From Methanobacterium veterum (GTDB lineage Archaea > Methanobacteriota > Methanobacteria > Methanobacteriales > Methanobacteriaceae), in NCBI RefSeq assembly GCF_000745485.1, contig NZ_KN050693.1, positions 659,995 to 723,994 of the forward strand: a stretch of DNA of 64,000 nucleotides, in the 5' to 3' direction. The notes under the pieces were generated by a model. It ran no database searches. It saw nothing but the letters and a program-made list of their open reading frames with translations, and was not told the DNA's origin. The position numbers and the translations under genes are program-made. Positions 18,608 to 28,508 of the stretch are shown here, in pieces (the first letter of the stretch is position 1; each line of letters opens with the position of its first letter).

Positions 18608-18623
18608 AGTGACATATGTCACT
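18608..18623. promoter_or_regulatory. 16-bp perfect palindrome AGTGACATATGTCACT
   Basis: A perfect dyad in the long spacer between the divergent acetyltransferase (minus) and RHH-like (plus) genes, about 113 bp upstream of the acetyltransferase start. It is the form expected for a dimeric repressor operator. No second copy was noticed in the window. Confidence 0.4.
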
Positions 18624-19121
18624 GTGAAAAATTAAATAGTTCATCTAATTGAATAACTGTTTGAATGTTTTTATAATTAATTTAATAGTTTGTTAACTTA
18701 TTAAAATGTTTGAACATTTCTTAAAATTTAATCTGGGACTATTCATATCTAATTATTCAAATTAGAGGTAATACTTCCGTTTTATTATTTTAGTATCATA
18801 AGTTAATATGCAAACAGTGTTTGGAATCAGTATTAAAAAATCAGTAATACCTTAATATTGGCAGTATATGCATATATATGCGTTGTTGCTTTTAGAAACA
18901 TTTAATAGATGTATATGGAAAAGGGGACGCATTTAACAATATGTTTATATGCTGGAACGTTAAATTAGATCATACGCAGCAATATTGATTGTATTCATCA
19001 ATGTTTCTAAACGTGAAAAGTGTTGTTACTTGAGTTGAGTAATATTACTTGATATGAAACAATTAATTCAATTGTTGGATATATGAATATAAAATAGTCA
19101 ATTAATTTGAAGGTGGTATTA
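18624..19121. other. Long spacer upstream of the RHH-like gene
   Basis: No open frame. It contains AT-rich stretches and a run around 18866-18885 of alternating TATATGCATATATATGCG character that could be a promoter or a bendable site. The AAGGTGGT ribosome binding site for the next gene is at 19110-19117. Confidence 0.4.
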
Positions 19122-19694
19122 ATGGGCATGAATAGGGTTACGATTTCGGTACCTGAAGATATTGATTTGATCTTTCGTAGAAATGCAGCAATAAAATTCG
19201 CTTTTAGAAGAGGCTGGTATGGTAAAGCTATACTTGAAGCAATACAACTTTGGATTACACACCAAACAAGTAAAAAATCTGATATTTCTGAAGAAGAAAA
19301 AAATTATCTGTGGAACATCTTTAAAGATAAAATTGATATTGATTCTGATAATCCGGAAGAAATATTAGATTCTGTTGTCCAGTATTTTGAAACTGATATT
19401 AAATATGCTGAAAAAGTGAATTACAGATTAAATGACCACAAAATTATAGTGGATAAAGAAGATTCATTAGACTCTTATCTTCCTCAGTTAATAGTGCAGG
19501 AAGATGGTTCTGTATATTTAAGTTGTATTGTAGAAAATGTTGCTTGTGCAGCTATTAAAGATATAACTGGACAGGAATACATAACTTCTAATTCACGCAC
19601 ATTGCTTTGTACCTATGAATCAATTAATTCTGAGGCAGAAACTCAGAAAAGCGAAGTCTTAGAAAATCAGGCAAATCCAATTAGATCTAAATAA
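19122..19694 (+). CDS. Putative RHH-type regulator with unknown C-terminal domain
   Basis: A 190-residue protein. The N-terminus (MGMNRVTISVPEDIDLIFRR, then KAILEAIQLWI) has the beta strand-helix-helix look of ribbon-helix-helix DNA-binding proteins. The C-terminal ~110 residues form an acidic, unrecognised domain with two cysteines near SCIVENVACAAIKDITGQ. ATG 19122 is chosen because AAGGTGGT precedes it; the frame is open from a TTG at 19107. It is convergent with the degenerate kinase-like gene. The DNA-binding role is inferred from the first 50 residues only. Confidence 0.6.
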   Translation: MGMNRVTISVPEDIDLIFRRNAAIKFAFRRGWYGKAILEAIQLWITHQTSKKSDISEEEKNYLWNIFKDKIDIDSDNPEEILDSVVQYFETDIKYAEKVNYRLNDHKIIVDKEDSLDSYLPQLIVQEDGSVYLSCIVENVACAAIKDITGQEYITSNSRTLLCTYESINSEAETQKSEVLENQANPIRSK

Positions 19695-19727
19695 AAAAAG
19701 AAAGACTCAATAATCAAATTACTTTCA

Positions 19728-21308
19728 TTAACTTAAAATATCATTGATATCTAAGTACAATATCTCTATAAAGAATGAAGTTTGTTGATTATTAGTCTCA
19801 ATTCTTATTATTCCGCTTAACTGTTCTAATAGTGCATGTGTAAGCTTCAAATCATCTGAATTTTTCACTATGGGAACTTTAGGTCGGGGTCCATTGTCGG
19901 CAATTTCTATAGTTATTCTACCGTCCTGTGATTTAGATTCAATCATTAAATTAATTTTGTCACTTTTTGTGAATGATTTAAGTCTGTAATTGAGTATATC
20001 ATTAATAATGAGGCCGCATGGGAGTATAATATCTAAATTCATAGGTGCATGCCCTTCAATTTTTAAATCAACGAAACTTTCTGCATTATAAATATGGAGG
20101 AGCTTAGAACATATCTCCTGAACGTATTCATTAAAATCTACCTGTTTAACATCTTCATAATACAGGAGCTGTTCGTGGATATTTTGAATAAAACTTAACC
20201 CTACTACTTTATTTATCTTATTTTCATTTAGATAAAATTTATTATACTGTTCCGGCTGGTCCAGTTCTTCGTTTACACACAGAAGATTAGTCATGGTCTG
20301 CAAAATATTTAGAATTCGATCGTTAAACTCCTCTGAAATTATATTTTTAGCTTTAATTGTATTTATTAAATCTTTTTCAGTATTTTTCAGCTTAGATACG
20401 TCAGATATTGCTGTGATGGAGGCTATTATATTCCCTGATTTATCAAAAACAGGTGAAGAGTTAATCATAACAGTTTTGTCAGTATATTCATCGTATTTTA
20501 TAACCTGTTCTAAGTTCTCAATATCTTCCCCACTTATAATGGATTTGATTGAGGGGAATTCTTCATCAGATATTTTTTCACCATTCGGGCTGTATAAGTT
20601 GAGCACATTGATATTATTTATTTTTATCAAATTTTTTTCTATATTAAAGTCATCTAAATTATCATTCCCAAACATGTGGAGTAATTCTCTGTTTACAAAA
20701 AATTCATGTGATTCCCTGCAATCTAAAATAATGATTCCACAAGGGACTGCATTTAATAAAATTTCAAGCCATTTTAATTCTGATTCAGTGGAATCATACT
20801 GGTTAAAAAATTCAGTGTTCGGGTTTAAATCTATAGTATTGTCATATTCTTCTAGATATGAATAGTCTTCAATGGTAAGGTTAGCTTCTTCTTCAGTATC
20901 TTCTTCTATAAGTTGTTCGTAATTTTGAAGCTTCCAATTTAAATCATCGACTTTCTTTTTTTCAATTGCAAGGAGAACTGATTTTTCTAGTAATATGGGA
21001 GTTAACTGCTCTACCAGTAAATAATTATCAGTTAATTCTTTAACCTTTTCCTCATTTTTGGCGCGTGTTATAATAATCAACGCAGGTTTATTCCACTTTT
21101 TTGAGATTCTATCTAATGTTGCTTTCTCAAAAGTATCATAACATTCCATTTCAAACAAAACAGCATCAAATTCTGAAGCATCAACTTCTAATAAATCAAT
21201 GAAATCATCTAAATTAAGCATATCTTTAAGATGAAGATCAGTAAATCCCACAATTGCCTCAAAGGGATAATTTATATTATTCTTAATTAAAAGAACATTT
21301 ATATTCAT
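19728..21308 (-). CDS. Degenerate histidine-kinase-like signalling protein (receiver-like, PAS, HATPase-like)
   Basis: A 526-residue soluble protein. Residues ~1-115 look like a receiver fold but lack a clear acceptor motif (DAVLFEMECYD). Residues ~185-310 form a PAS domain (CGIILDCRESHEFFVNRELL, then VFDKSGNIIASITAISDV). The rest resembles HisKA_2/HATPase: IISEEFNDRILNILQTMTNL sits where these kinases have EIHHRVKNNLQ, so the acceptor histidine is missing. The N box is changed (LIINDILNYRLKSF), the G1-like ADNGPRPK is present, and the usual G-x-G of G2 is absent. It may bind ATP weakly or act as a regulatory pseudokinase. It is convergent with the RHH-like gene. Confidence 0.75.
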   Translation of the reverse strand: MNINVLLIKNNINYPFEAIVGFTDLHLKDMLNLDDFIDLLEVDASEFDAVLFEMECYDTFEKATLDRISKKWNKPALIIITRAKNEEKVKELTDNYLLVEQLTPILLEKSVLLAIEKKKVDDLNWKLQNYEQLIEEDTEEEANLTIEDYSYLEEYDNTIDLNPNTEFFNQYDSTESELKWLEILLNAVPCGIIILDCRESHEFFVNRELLHMFGNDNLDDFNIEKNLIKINNINVLNLYSPNGEKISDEEFPSIKSIISGEDIENLEQVIKYDEYTDKTVMINSSPVFDKSGNIIASITAISDVSKLKNTEKDLINTIKAKNIISEEFNDRILNILQTMTNLLCVNEELDQPEQYNKFYLNENKINKVVGLSFIQNIHEQLLYYEDVKQVDFNEYVQEICSKLLHIYNAESFVDLKIEGHAPMNLDIILPCGLIINDILNYRLKSFTKSDKINLMIESKSQDGRITIEIADNGPRPKVPIVKNSDDLKLTHALLEQLSGIIRIETNNQQTSFFIEILYLDINDILS

Positions 21309-21785
21309 TGATGCTCATCTCACTTGTTAAATTTATTATTAACATCTGTATTTGCGTAAATACTGAATTGTTTAATGGATTTAAATTTTCCAATGTTGTA
21401 CTGATTTTTTACTGATAGTTAATAAAGTATAAACATAGATATCACATCATCACATAAAAAAATTTCTACTTCTTCATAAATATGAATTAAAAATAAAATT
21501 AAGATTTAAATTAAGAGGATATGTTGTTTAATATGTTTTCACTATTTAATATATCTTTAAAATGCTCTAATGTTCATTAAATCTATTAATCAATTTATCA
21601 GTTTTTATAAGCCACTACTTTTGACAATACTCTGTGAAAAAGCTTGCGTTTACATGTCTATTTTTAATATTACTATATTTAAAGTCATTATGATGGCTAA
21701 TATATTTTAAATTAATTTGAAGTTCTAATTAGCCCATTTATGTGGTTTATTTTGTTTTAATTTGTAAATAATATAGAATTTTAAC
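21309..21785. other. Intergenic region before the glycan locus
   Basis: About 480 bp with no defensible open frame. It is AT-rich and separates the divergent kinase-like gene from the glycosyltransferase operon. Confidence 0.4.
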
Positions 21786-21795
21786 CTTTATAAAC
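21786..21795 (+). promoter_or_regulatory. Candidate TATA box for the glycan operon
   Basis: CTTTATAAAC lies about 120 bp before the first glycosyltransferase start, in a spacer that serves as the natural promoter region for the locus. It would give a leader of about 90 nt. This is a sequence match only. Confidence 0.35.
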
Positions 21796-21909
21796 TGTAC
21801 TATTAAAATCTAACTATTTTACGATTTTGCTATTTGTTATAAGATGCATTGAAATGTTTGGCCAGAACAGTGCGGGAATGTCTATCCTGAAAAGCATGGG
21901 GACATTTTG

Positions 21910-22815
21910 ATGAGAGTAGTATTAAATGTTTTGATGATATTCATATCACGATTTATACGAGCGTATAGATATGAATGGAAGGGGATCACTTTGGATTCAA
22001 AAAACCTATACGAAAACACATTGTTTGAAGAATTGGACTATTTGAAAGATATAGAACTCTATTCTCAAAGATATAGCAATAAACTAACAGTAAACCGGGT
22101 TTTTGACGAGAAATATTATCATTCAATGAGACATGTGACCTTTTTGCTTCCAGCATATAATGAAGAACAGTCCATTGGCCCCTTAGTCAAAAATATCCGT
22201 AGATATCCAAAATCTAAAGTCATTGTGGTTGACAATAATTCTAAAGATAAAACTGCATATGTTGCAAAAAAATCAGGGGCCAATGTACTTAAAGAACGAA
22301 AACAGGGCAAAGCACATGCTATAAAAAGAGGTTTTGAGAATGTAAAATCTGATTTTATAGTAATGCTGGATGCAGATAACACATATGATCCAGAAGATGC
22401 TCAAAAACTTTTAAAGCCATTGATGGATGGTAAAGCGGATGTAGTTCTAGGATCTCGCCTATTAGGCAAACGCGAAAAAGGTTCTATAAGCCGATTTAAC
22501 CTGGTGGGTAATCGCCTGTTGAGTTTTTTTGCCAGCATACTGTTTTCTAAAGTTTCAGATGTATGTACTGGTTACTGGGCCTTTCAAAGAAAAGTAATAG
22601 ACAGTCTTTTGCAGGAAGGTATAGATTCAGATGGTTTTGATTTAGAAGTTGAAATGTTTTCAAAGATTTCTAACAACAATTTCAGAGTATTAGAAATTCC
22701 TATTAACTATAAAAATCGATTAGATTCCCCTAAATTAAATGGATTGAATGACGGGATTAAAATATTCAAACGAATGTTAAGTTACTGGATTAAAACAAGA
22801 AGAGTGAGAAGATGA
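21910..22815 (+). CDS. Family 2 glycosyltransferase (dolichyl-phosphate sugar synthase-like)
   Basis: About 301 residues. A ~75-residue N-terminal extension precedes a GT2 domain starting at TFLLPAYNEEQSIGPLV. The nucleotide/metal site is MLDADNTYDPED (DxD), followed by VVLGSRLLGKREKGSISRFN and the CTGYWAFQRKVID segment. These are features of polyprenyl-phosphate hexosyltransferases (DPMS/AglK-like) that charge the lipid carrier used for archaeal surface glycans. No C-terminal membrane helices are present. The stop codon overlaps the next start (ATGA), so the genes are co-translated. It is the first gene of the locus. Confidence 0.88.
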   Translation: MRVVLNVLMIFISRFIRAYRYEWKGITLDSKNLYENTLFEELDYLKDIELYSQRYSNKLTVNRVFDEKYYHSMRHVTFLLPAYNEEQSIGPLVKNIRRYPKSKVIVVDNNSKDKTAYVAKKSGANVLKERKQGKAHAIKRGFENVKSDFIVMLDADNTYDPEDAQKLLKPLMDGKADVVLGSRLLGKREKGSISRFNLVGNRLLSFFASILFSKVSDVCTGYWAFQRKVIDSLLQEGIDSDGFDLEVEMFSKISNNNFRVLEIPINYKNRLDSPKLNGLNDGIKIFKRMLSYWIKTRRVRR

Positions 22816-24002
22816 AAATTGCAATTATAGGCTGCCGTGGTATTCCTGCCAAATATGGGGGTTTTGAAACTTTTGCTCAGGGATTAACGGAAAATCTGGT
22901 AAAAAATGGCTATGATGTCACTGTAAGCTGTGAACATGAACCATTGCAGTCTCGTAAAGATGATTATATGGGGGCCAAACTGGAGTATTTTCCTATAAAA
23001 CCGCCTAAAAATTATTTCTTAAGGAAAATTTATGAGAATCTCTCGGATATCTATTTCCTGATTAAATTAAGCAGGAAACATCAGCTCATATATTTTTTGG
23101 GCATAGAGGTGGGTATGTTTCTTTTCATCCCTAAGATCCTTAATAGAAGGTCTCAAGTTCTTGTTAATATAGATGGGGTTATGTGGCAGAGAAGCAAGTT
23201 TAATCCACTGGAAAGATGGCTTTTAAAGATAAATCATGATATGGCAACTGTATTTGCAGATAAAATAATTGTAGATGCTCAGGCAATGAAAAATTATGTG
23301 GATAAGAAATATCTGGACAAAACCAGTTACCTTTCCTATGGGATCGATGTCCCTAAGAGAGTTACCTGGAATGGTGAATCCTTGAAGCTTCTTAAAACTT
23401 ATACTTCAATTGAGATTAACCCTGGAAATTATTATCTTGTGGTAGCACGATTAGAACCAGAAAACAACATTCATGCAATAATAGATGCATTTATTCAGGC
23501 TGAAATTCCTATTCCATTGGTAATAGTTGGAGATTTCACAAGTGAAGATTATAAAGAAGAGATTGAAGCTATAGCAGAAGAGTGCACTCAACCTGGAGTA
23601 ATATTTTTAGGATCGATCTATAATCAAAAACTTCTGGACATGCTTCGGCAGAACTGCTGTGCATATATTCATGGTCATTCAGTGGGAGGAACCAATCCTT
23701 CTCTTTTAGAGGCTGCAATTTCTAGAAATATAATTATAGCGCATGATAATCAGTTTAACCGTGAAGTTTGCGGAACATCGGCAGTTTACTTTAAAAATGA
23801 AATAGAACTCTCTAGAAAAATGAAATCAGTTTATAAACATCAGCAGAGTTATCTTAAGCTCAAGGATGACGTTTACTATAGGGTAAAAAATAATTATTTA
23901 TGGGACAGGATTACAGAGGGCTATCTTTCTCTTTTCCAGATAATCAATGAAGAATTTATCACACACAGGGAGATGGATTATGACCAAAAAGATGAAGCAT
24001 GA
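22812..24002 (+). CDS. Family 4 glycosyltransferase, DUF1972/rhamnosyltransferase-like
   Basis: A 396-residue GT-B enzyme. The N-terminus IGCRGIPAKYGGFETFAQGL is the hallmark of the DUF1972 group often annotated as alpha-D-GlcNAc alpha-1,2-L-rhamnosyltransferase (WbcX/RgpA-like). The C-terminal nucleotide-sugar domain has YLVVARLEPENNIHAIIDAF and VGGTNPSLLEAA. It overlaps the previous gene by 4 nt and the next by 23 nt. The substrate is not predictable, although a deoxyhexose would fit the dTDP-sugar genes downstream. Confidence 0.88.
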   Translation: MKIAIIGCRGIPAKYGGFETFAQGLTENLVKNGYDVTVSCEHEPLQSRKDDYMGAKLEYFPIKPPKNYFLRKIYENLSDIYFLIKLSRKHQLIYFLGIEVGMFLFIPKILNRRSQVLVNIDGVMWQRSKFNPLERWLLKINHDMATVFADKIIVDAQAMKNYVDKKYLDKTSYLSYGIDVPKRVTWNGESLKLLKTYTSIEINPGNYYLVVARLEPENNIHAIIDAFIQAEIPIPLVIVGDFTSEDYKEEIEAIAEECTQPGVIFLGSIYNQKLLDMLRQNCCAYIHGHSVGGTNPSLLEAAISRNIIIAHDNQFNREVCGTSAVYFKNEIELSRKMKSVYKHQQSYLKLKDDVYYRVKNNYLWDRITEGYLSLFQIINEEFITHREMDYDQKDEA

Positions 24003-24966
24003 TTACTGTGATTTATGTGGTTCCAGGCTTCATAAATTGGTCTTTACTAATCATGATCGCATGTTTCCTGAAATTGAAGGAGAATTTAAGATATATCAAT
24101 GCCAGAATTGTGGACTTTCATTTTTAAATCAACCCAGTCCTGAAGAGCTTAAAAAACATTATTCTACAGGTTATTCCATTTACTCTGATTTAAATGGTCC
24201 ATCCCACTCCAGAAAAATTTTCACATTGATTGAAACATTATATCATTATATTCAAAAAAATAATAACCTGGGATTTTTAAGGGTATTCAGATTTTTACTT
24301 TCACCGTTTTCATCCTATTTCAGGACTGTAAAAGTTGTTGAAAACGGTAAATATCTAGATATTGGTTGTGGAATTGGCTATTTCCCTTTAGTCATGAAAT
24401 ATCTTGGAATGAAACCTCATGGGGTAGAACCAGTTGATTTCAACCAGGAATTATCCCAAAACTATAGCTTAAATATTTCAAATTGTACGTTAGAAGAAGC
24501 GAAATATAATGATGAATATTTTGATTTTATTACCCTCAATCATGTTTTTGAACATGTTCCTAATCCTTCGCAAACTATGAAAGAAATTTATCGAATTTTA
24601 AAGCCAGGGGGTCATCTTATAATAGCAGTGCCAGTGAGTGACTCCCTGGCTTCGAAGGTATTTGGAAAATATTGGGCGCAGCTTGATACTCCACGTCATT
24701 TGTACCTTTTTTCAACTAGTGTCCTCAAAAAATATGCTAAAAAGTATAATTTTGATATTTTGGAAATAAGATACAATTCTGATCCCAGATATCAGATTAT
24801 AAGTTCATTTATATATTTTTGGGAAAGTTTCAGGGGTAAAAAATCTAGACGTATTTTAATTCATAATTTATATCTAAATATGCTCCTTATTCCATTAACT
24901 ACAATTTTAAATTTGTTTAAAATTGGAGATCAGTGTGAAATAATCTTGAAAAAGCAACATAGCTAA
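23980..24966 (+). CDS. SAM-dependent methyltransferase with N-terminal zinc ribbon
   Basis: About 328 residues. An N-terminal C-x2-C ... C-x2-C ribbon (CDLCGSRL and CQNCGLSF) precedes a class I methyltransferase domain with motif I YLDIGCGIGYFP, FDFITLNHVFEHVPNP and LKPGGHLIIAVP. This arrangement is typical of methyltransferases in sugar and glycan clusters (Methyltransf_23 with a zinc-binding head). ATG 23980 is preferred over 23947, because GGGAGATGG precedes it and it begins just before the ribbon. It probably methylates a sugar of the surface glycan or its precursor. Confidence 0.85.
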   Translation: MTKKMKHDYCDLCGSRLHKLVFTNHDRMFPEIEGEFKIYQCQNCGLSFLNQPSPEELKKHYSTGYSIYSDLNGPSHSRKIFTLIETLYHYIQKNNNLGFLRVFRFLLSPFSSYFRTVKVVENGKYLDIGCGIGYFPLVMKYLGMKPHGVEPVDFNQELSQNYSLNISNCTLEEAKYNDEYFDFITLNHVFEHVPNPSQTMKEIYRILKPGGHLIIAVPVSDSLASKVFGKYWAQLDTPRHLYLFSTSVLKKYAKKYNFDILEIRYNSDPRYQIISSFIYFWESFRGKKSRRILIHNLYLNMLLIPLTTILNLFKIGDQCEIILKKQHS

Positions 24967-25048
24967 CAATAAATTGTAGTTTTAAAAATAAAATTTTTTA
25001 AGCACTTTATACAGTAAAATCCTGAGAAATTTTATACAGGTAGATTAG

Positions 25049-26188
25049 ATGATTCAACTTAAAAACGGAAAAACAAATAAAAAATCCAAAATTTTGATGG
25101 TCATATCTTATCCGGATACTCGCCTGAGAAAGGAAATAGATACACTGCTAAAATGTGGGTATGAAGTTAAAGTTATCATTTGGGAGAGGGGCTGGCCATT
25201 CACCTGCGATAAAAAAGTTGATGTAAAAGGTTTGGGACTTAATGCTCCAATAGGCCGTATTAATTCATTATTATACTTCCCAATATGGTTTTTATACCTT
25301 GTTTTCTGGCTATTTAAATCGGAATGGGATGTAGTCCATGCTGTAAATTTTGATACATATTTATTTTCATTGATTGCAGCTAAAATTAAAAATAAACCTA
25401 TAATTTATGATGTATATGATTTTTATGGGGATATGATGCCGTCCATACTTCGAAATATTATTGTAAATGTGGATAAGCGTTTATTGCCATTTTCAGATGT
25501 TCTAATTTTGGCCGATGAAGCAAGGGTTGAACAAATAGGTGGAAATATACACAAAAACATTTTTACTATAAATAACAGCCCTGAAGAATATAATTTTGAT
25601 AAAAATTATCATGATAATAATATAAACACATTTAAAGTCTTTATTGGGGGCAAAATACTAAAAGAAAGATGTTTGGACGTTGTAATTTCTGCTATTGGTA
25701 AAATAGAAGGTGCAAAACTAAGTATCAGGGGACACTGTGATGAAACAGATTATAAGCAGCAAATAATACAGCTCAGCCAAAAATTCGACAATATAGACAT
25801 GTATTTAGATGGAGTTCCCTATGAAGAAATAGTTAAAGGGACACTGGGCGCTGACCTTACCATTGCACTTTATGATCCAGATATTCCTAATAATAGATAC
25901 GCCAGCCCAAATAAGCTTTTTGAAGCCATGGCGTCTAAAATTCCAATTATTGTGAATGAAAATACGTCAATGGCAGATATTGTACTGAAAGAGAAATGTG
26001 GGATAGTAATACCCTATGGAAATGAAGAAGCTTTAATTTGGGCAGTATCTCGTTTAAAAAATGATCTTAGCTTGCAGAAAAGGTTGGGTGATAACGGCAG
26101 AAAAGCCTATGAGAACAAGTATAACTGGACAATTATGGAAAATCGGTTGAACAGTATTTACCGCCAGGTTCTTGAGGGGGGATTTTAG
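25049..26188 (+). CDS. Family 4 glycosyltransferase
   Basis: A 379-residue GT-B enzyme. The N-terminal half contains KILMVISYPDTRLRKEIDTL, and WDVVHAVNFDTYLFSLIAAK is followed by the conserved IIYDVYDFYGDM. The C-terminal half has GGKILKERCLDVVISAIGKI, NRYASPNKLFEAMASKIPII and an E-x7-E-like nucleotide site. It is separated by 82 nt from the methyltransferase. The stop overlaps the GAGGGGGG ribosome binding site of the membrane protein gene that follows. The sugar specificity is unknown. Confidence 0.85.
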   Translation: MIQLKNGKTNKKSKILMVISYPDTRLRKEIDTLLKCGYEVKVIIWERGWPFTCDKKVDVKGLGLNAPIGRINSLLYFPIWFLYLVFWLFKSEWDVVHAVNFDTYLFSLIAAKIKNKPIIYDVYDFYGDMMPSILRNIIVNVDKRLLPFSDVLILADEARVEQIGGNIHKNIFTINNSPEEYNFDKNYHDNNINTFKVFIGGKILKERCLDVVISAIGKIEGAKLSIRGHCDETDYKQQIIQLSQKFDNIDMYLDGVPYEEIVKGTLGADLTIALYDPDIPNNRYASPNKLFEAMASKIPIIVNENTSMADIVLKEKCGIVIPYGNEEALIWAVSRLKNDLSLQKRLGDNGRKAYENKYNWTIMENRLNSIYRQVLEGGF

Positions 26189-26189
26189 A

Positions 26190-28484
26190 ATGTATTTAAA
26201 AAATCCTTTTCGTATGAAAGATTGGAGGATTAGAGAATTTCTTTCACTGATTATTGCGGTCCAAGTTGTATTCTCCGTATTCCTTCTTTTGGATTTCGCT
26301 GGTTTAAATGTTCCTATTGTTAAAAATATAGTTGGATTTATATTTATTTTGTTTGTTCCAGGCATGCTTTTACTTCGCTTGCTGGATTTAGACGGAATAA
26401 AACATAATGGGCCTGTCCTTTTGTATACGGTTGGATTAAGTCTAGCTAGCCTCATGTTAGTGGGATTTTTGATGAATACAATTTACCCCCTTTTTGGAAT
26501 TAGTAAACCACTATCCTTTGTATCAATTTTCGCCACTATTAATGTTTTAATTGTTATTCTGTGCTTTATTTGTTATAAAATAGATAAAGGCAGGAGGTAC
26601 AAATTAATTTTACGAAATTTAAAGGATATGGTGATTAAAAAATCACCGCCAAATCATGTAAATGTTAAAAATTTGATGACATCAAAGGTCCTATTTCCCC
26701 TTTTAATACCATTTTTAAGTGTTTTAGGAGCTTACATGATGAATGTATATCAGTTTAATATTTTAACAATGCTGATGATTTTTTTAATAGGTTTAATGGC
26801 ATTGCTTGTTGGTATAGGGAAGATTAATTCTAAATATTATTCATTATGGATATTTGTAATTTCATTTTCCCTTTTACTGCACAAATCTCTGATTACCAAC
26901 TATATTTGGGGCTGGGATGTAAACATTGAGTACTTTTTAGCAAATCAGGTCGTTGTAAATTCTTTCTGGGATCAAAATCTCCCTATGAACTATAATTCCA
27001 TGCTAAGTGTAATGATGATGGTGCCTATTTTTTCCACATTCATTAACACAGGATTAATCTGGATAATGAAAATTGTTTATCCATTTATTTTCTCATTAAC
27101 TCCTTTAGGTTTATATTACGTGTTTCATAAACAGACCAGCCCTCGTATAGCATTTTTTGCAGCATTTTTCTTTATGATACAGTTTACTTTTTACACAGAA
27201 ATGGTATCATTAATCAGGCAGCAAGTGGCTGAACTTATGTTAGTTCTGGTATTGATGATAATGGTCAATGAGCAGATGGATGTAATAAAAAGGTCAGTTC
27301 TAGCCATAATTTTTGGGATGTCTATTGTTGTAGCACATTATGGGTTAGCCTACATTATGATGTTTATTTTATCAGTAAGCATGATTTTCCTGTATCTTAT
27401 CGATAAGAACCCAGTTAATATATTTAAAAAATATTTAGCCAGGGGTAAGTTAGTTGACAATGAAAAGGGTGAAATCAACACAAAAATAAAACGGTACAGA
27501 TCTATTATTGGGAACAGCAGGATAATCATCACCCCTCCATTTGTAGCCCTATTTATATTATTTATTTTGATATGGGATATTTACACATCTAACTCCACAA
27601 TTTTCCAGAGTTTCGTTAACATAGGCTGTAGCATAATAGGTAATCTCTACAGTTTTATGGATCCGAATGCTACTCAGGGTTTAAGTTTGGTGATGCAGCA
27701 GCAGGTTACTCCTCTGCGTAATTTGCAGAAGAATTTCTATCTGATCAGCCAGTTATTCATAGCTGTAGGTATTCTTGCATTGTTATTTGGAAAAGACGGG
27801 ATGAAATTTAAAAAAGAATTTAAAGCCCTCAGTTTAGCTGCATTTATAGTACTAATGGCCGGAGTCTTTTTACCTTTCTTTTCAAGCCAGATGAACACTT
27901 CTCGGCTTTATCACATGTCATTAATTATTTTAGCGCCATTTTGTATAATTGGAATTATAAAGGTATTCCATTTATTTAGGCCAGTATTAAGGTTTAAACC
28001 ATTTTCAAAAATCAGTCGTAATAATTTATTTACGGTGATCTCTATTTTTCTGGTGGTTTTCCTGTTTTTTGACACTGGTTTTACATATCAAATTTTAGAT
28101 AGGGCTGATGTTACTTCTATTGCTCTTAGTACCACCTGTGATTTCCCTAAATTTGATCAAAGAGAGGTAACAAGTGGCGAATGGCTACAAAAATATTCTT
28201 ATAATGGTACTGATATTTACGCTGATAAAAATAGGGCCAGTGTTTTAAACAGTATGGTTTCATGTATGGAAATCCCTGCATATTTTGATCTGGTCAACAG
28301 TACGTCCTACATATTTTTGGGGACCGTGAATATAGCCAGAAATAAGGTCTTGATATCGCAAATGGCAGGGGCTAACATAGTAATCAATGAAGGCTATCGG
28401 CCGCCTGATGAAATACTCAGTGAACGGTTCAGGATATACGATGATGGAGGTTCATATATCTACGGATCAGCGGTTCGTGGATAA
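26190..28484 (+). CDS. Large polytopic membrane protein (DUF2206-like)
   Basis: A 764-residue protein with well over ten predicted membrane helices and a C-terminal extracellular domain of roughly 120 residues after the last helix (from about TGFTYQILDRADV). The N-terminal block ends with FILFVPGMLLLRLLDLDGI and looks like the DUF2206 family of methanogens, which resembles GT-C-type glycosyltransferases in layout. A GT-C-like acidic motif would be expected in the first loop; WGWDVNIEYFLANQV is a candidate. ATG 26190 is chosen over TTG 26172 because GAGGGGGG lies between them. It is probably a membrane glycosyltransferase or polymerase for the surface glycan (inferred). Confidence 0.75.
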   Translation: MYLKNPFRMKDWRIREFLSLIIAVQVVFSVFLLLDFAGLNVPIVKNIVGFIFILFVPGMLLLRLLDLDGIKHNGPVLLYTVGLSLASLMLVGFLMNTIYPLFGISKPLSFVSIFATINVLIVILCFICYKIDKGRRYKLILRNLKDMVIKKSPPNHVNVKNLMTSKVLFPLLIPFLSVLGAYMMNVYQFNILTMLMIFLIGLMALLVGIGKINSKYYSLWIFVISFSLLLHKSLITNYIWGWDVNIEYFLANQVVVNSFWDQNLPMNYNSMLSVMMMVPIFSTFINTGLIWIMKIVYPFIFSLTPLGLYYVFHKQTSPRIAFFAAFFFMIQFTFYTEMVSLIRQQVAELMLVLVLMIMVNEQMDVIKRSVLAIIFGMSIVVAHYGLAYIMMFILSVSMIFLYLIDKNPVNIFKKYLARGKLVDNEKGEINTKIKRYRSIIGNSRIIITPPFVALFILFILIWDIYTSNSTIFQSFVNIGCSIIGNLYSFMDPNATQGLSLVMQQQVTPLRNLQKNFYLISQLFIAVGILALLFGKDGMKFKKEFKALSLAAFIVLMAGVFLPFFSSQMNTSRLYHMSLIILAPFCIIGIIKVFHLFRPVLRFKPFSKISRNNLFTVISIFLVVFLFFDTGFTYQILDRADVTSIALSTTCDFPKFDQREVTSGEWLQKYSYNGTDIYADKNRASVLNSMVSCMEIPAYFDLVNSTSYIFLGTVNIARNKVLISQMAGANIVINEGYRPPDEILSERFRIYDDGGSYIYGSAVRG

Positions 28485-28508
28485 ATCAAATTTAACTGGA
28501 GGTTAATT

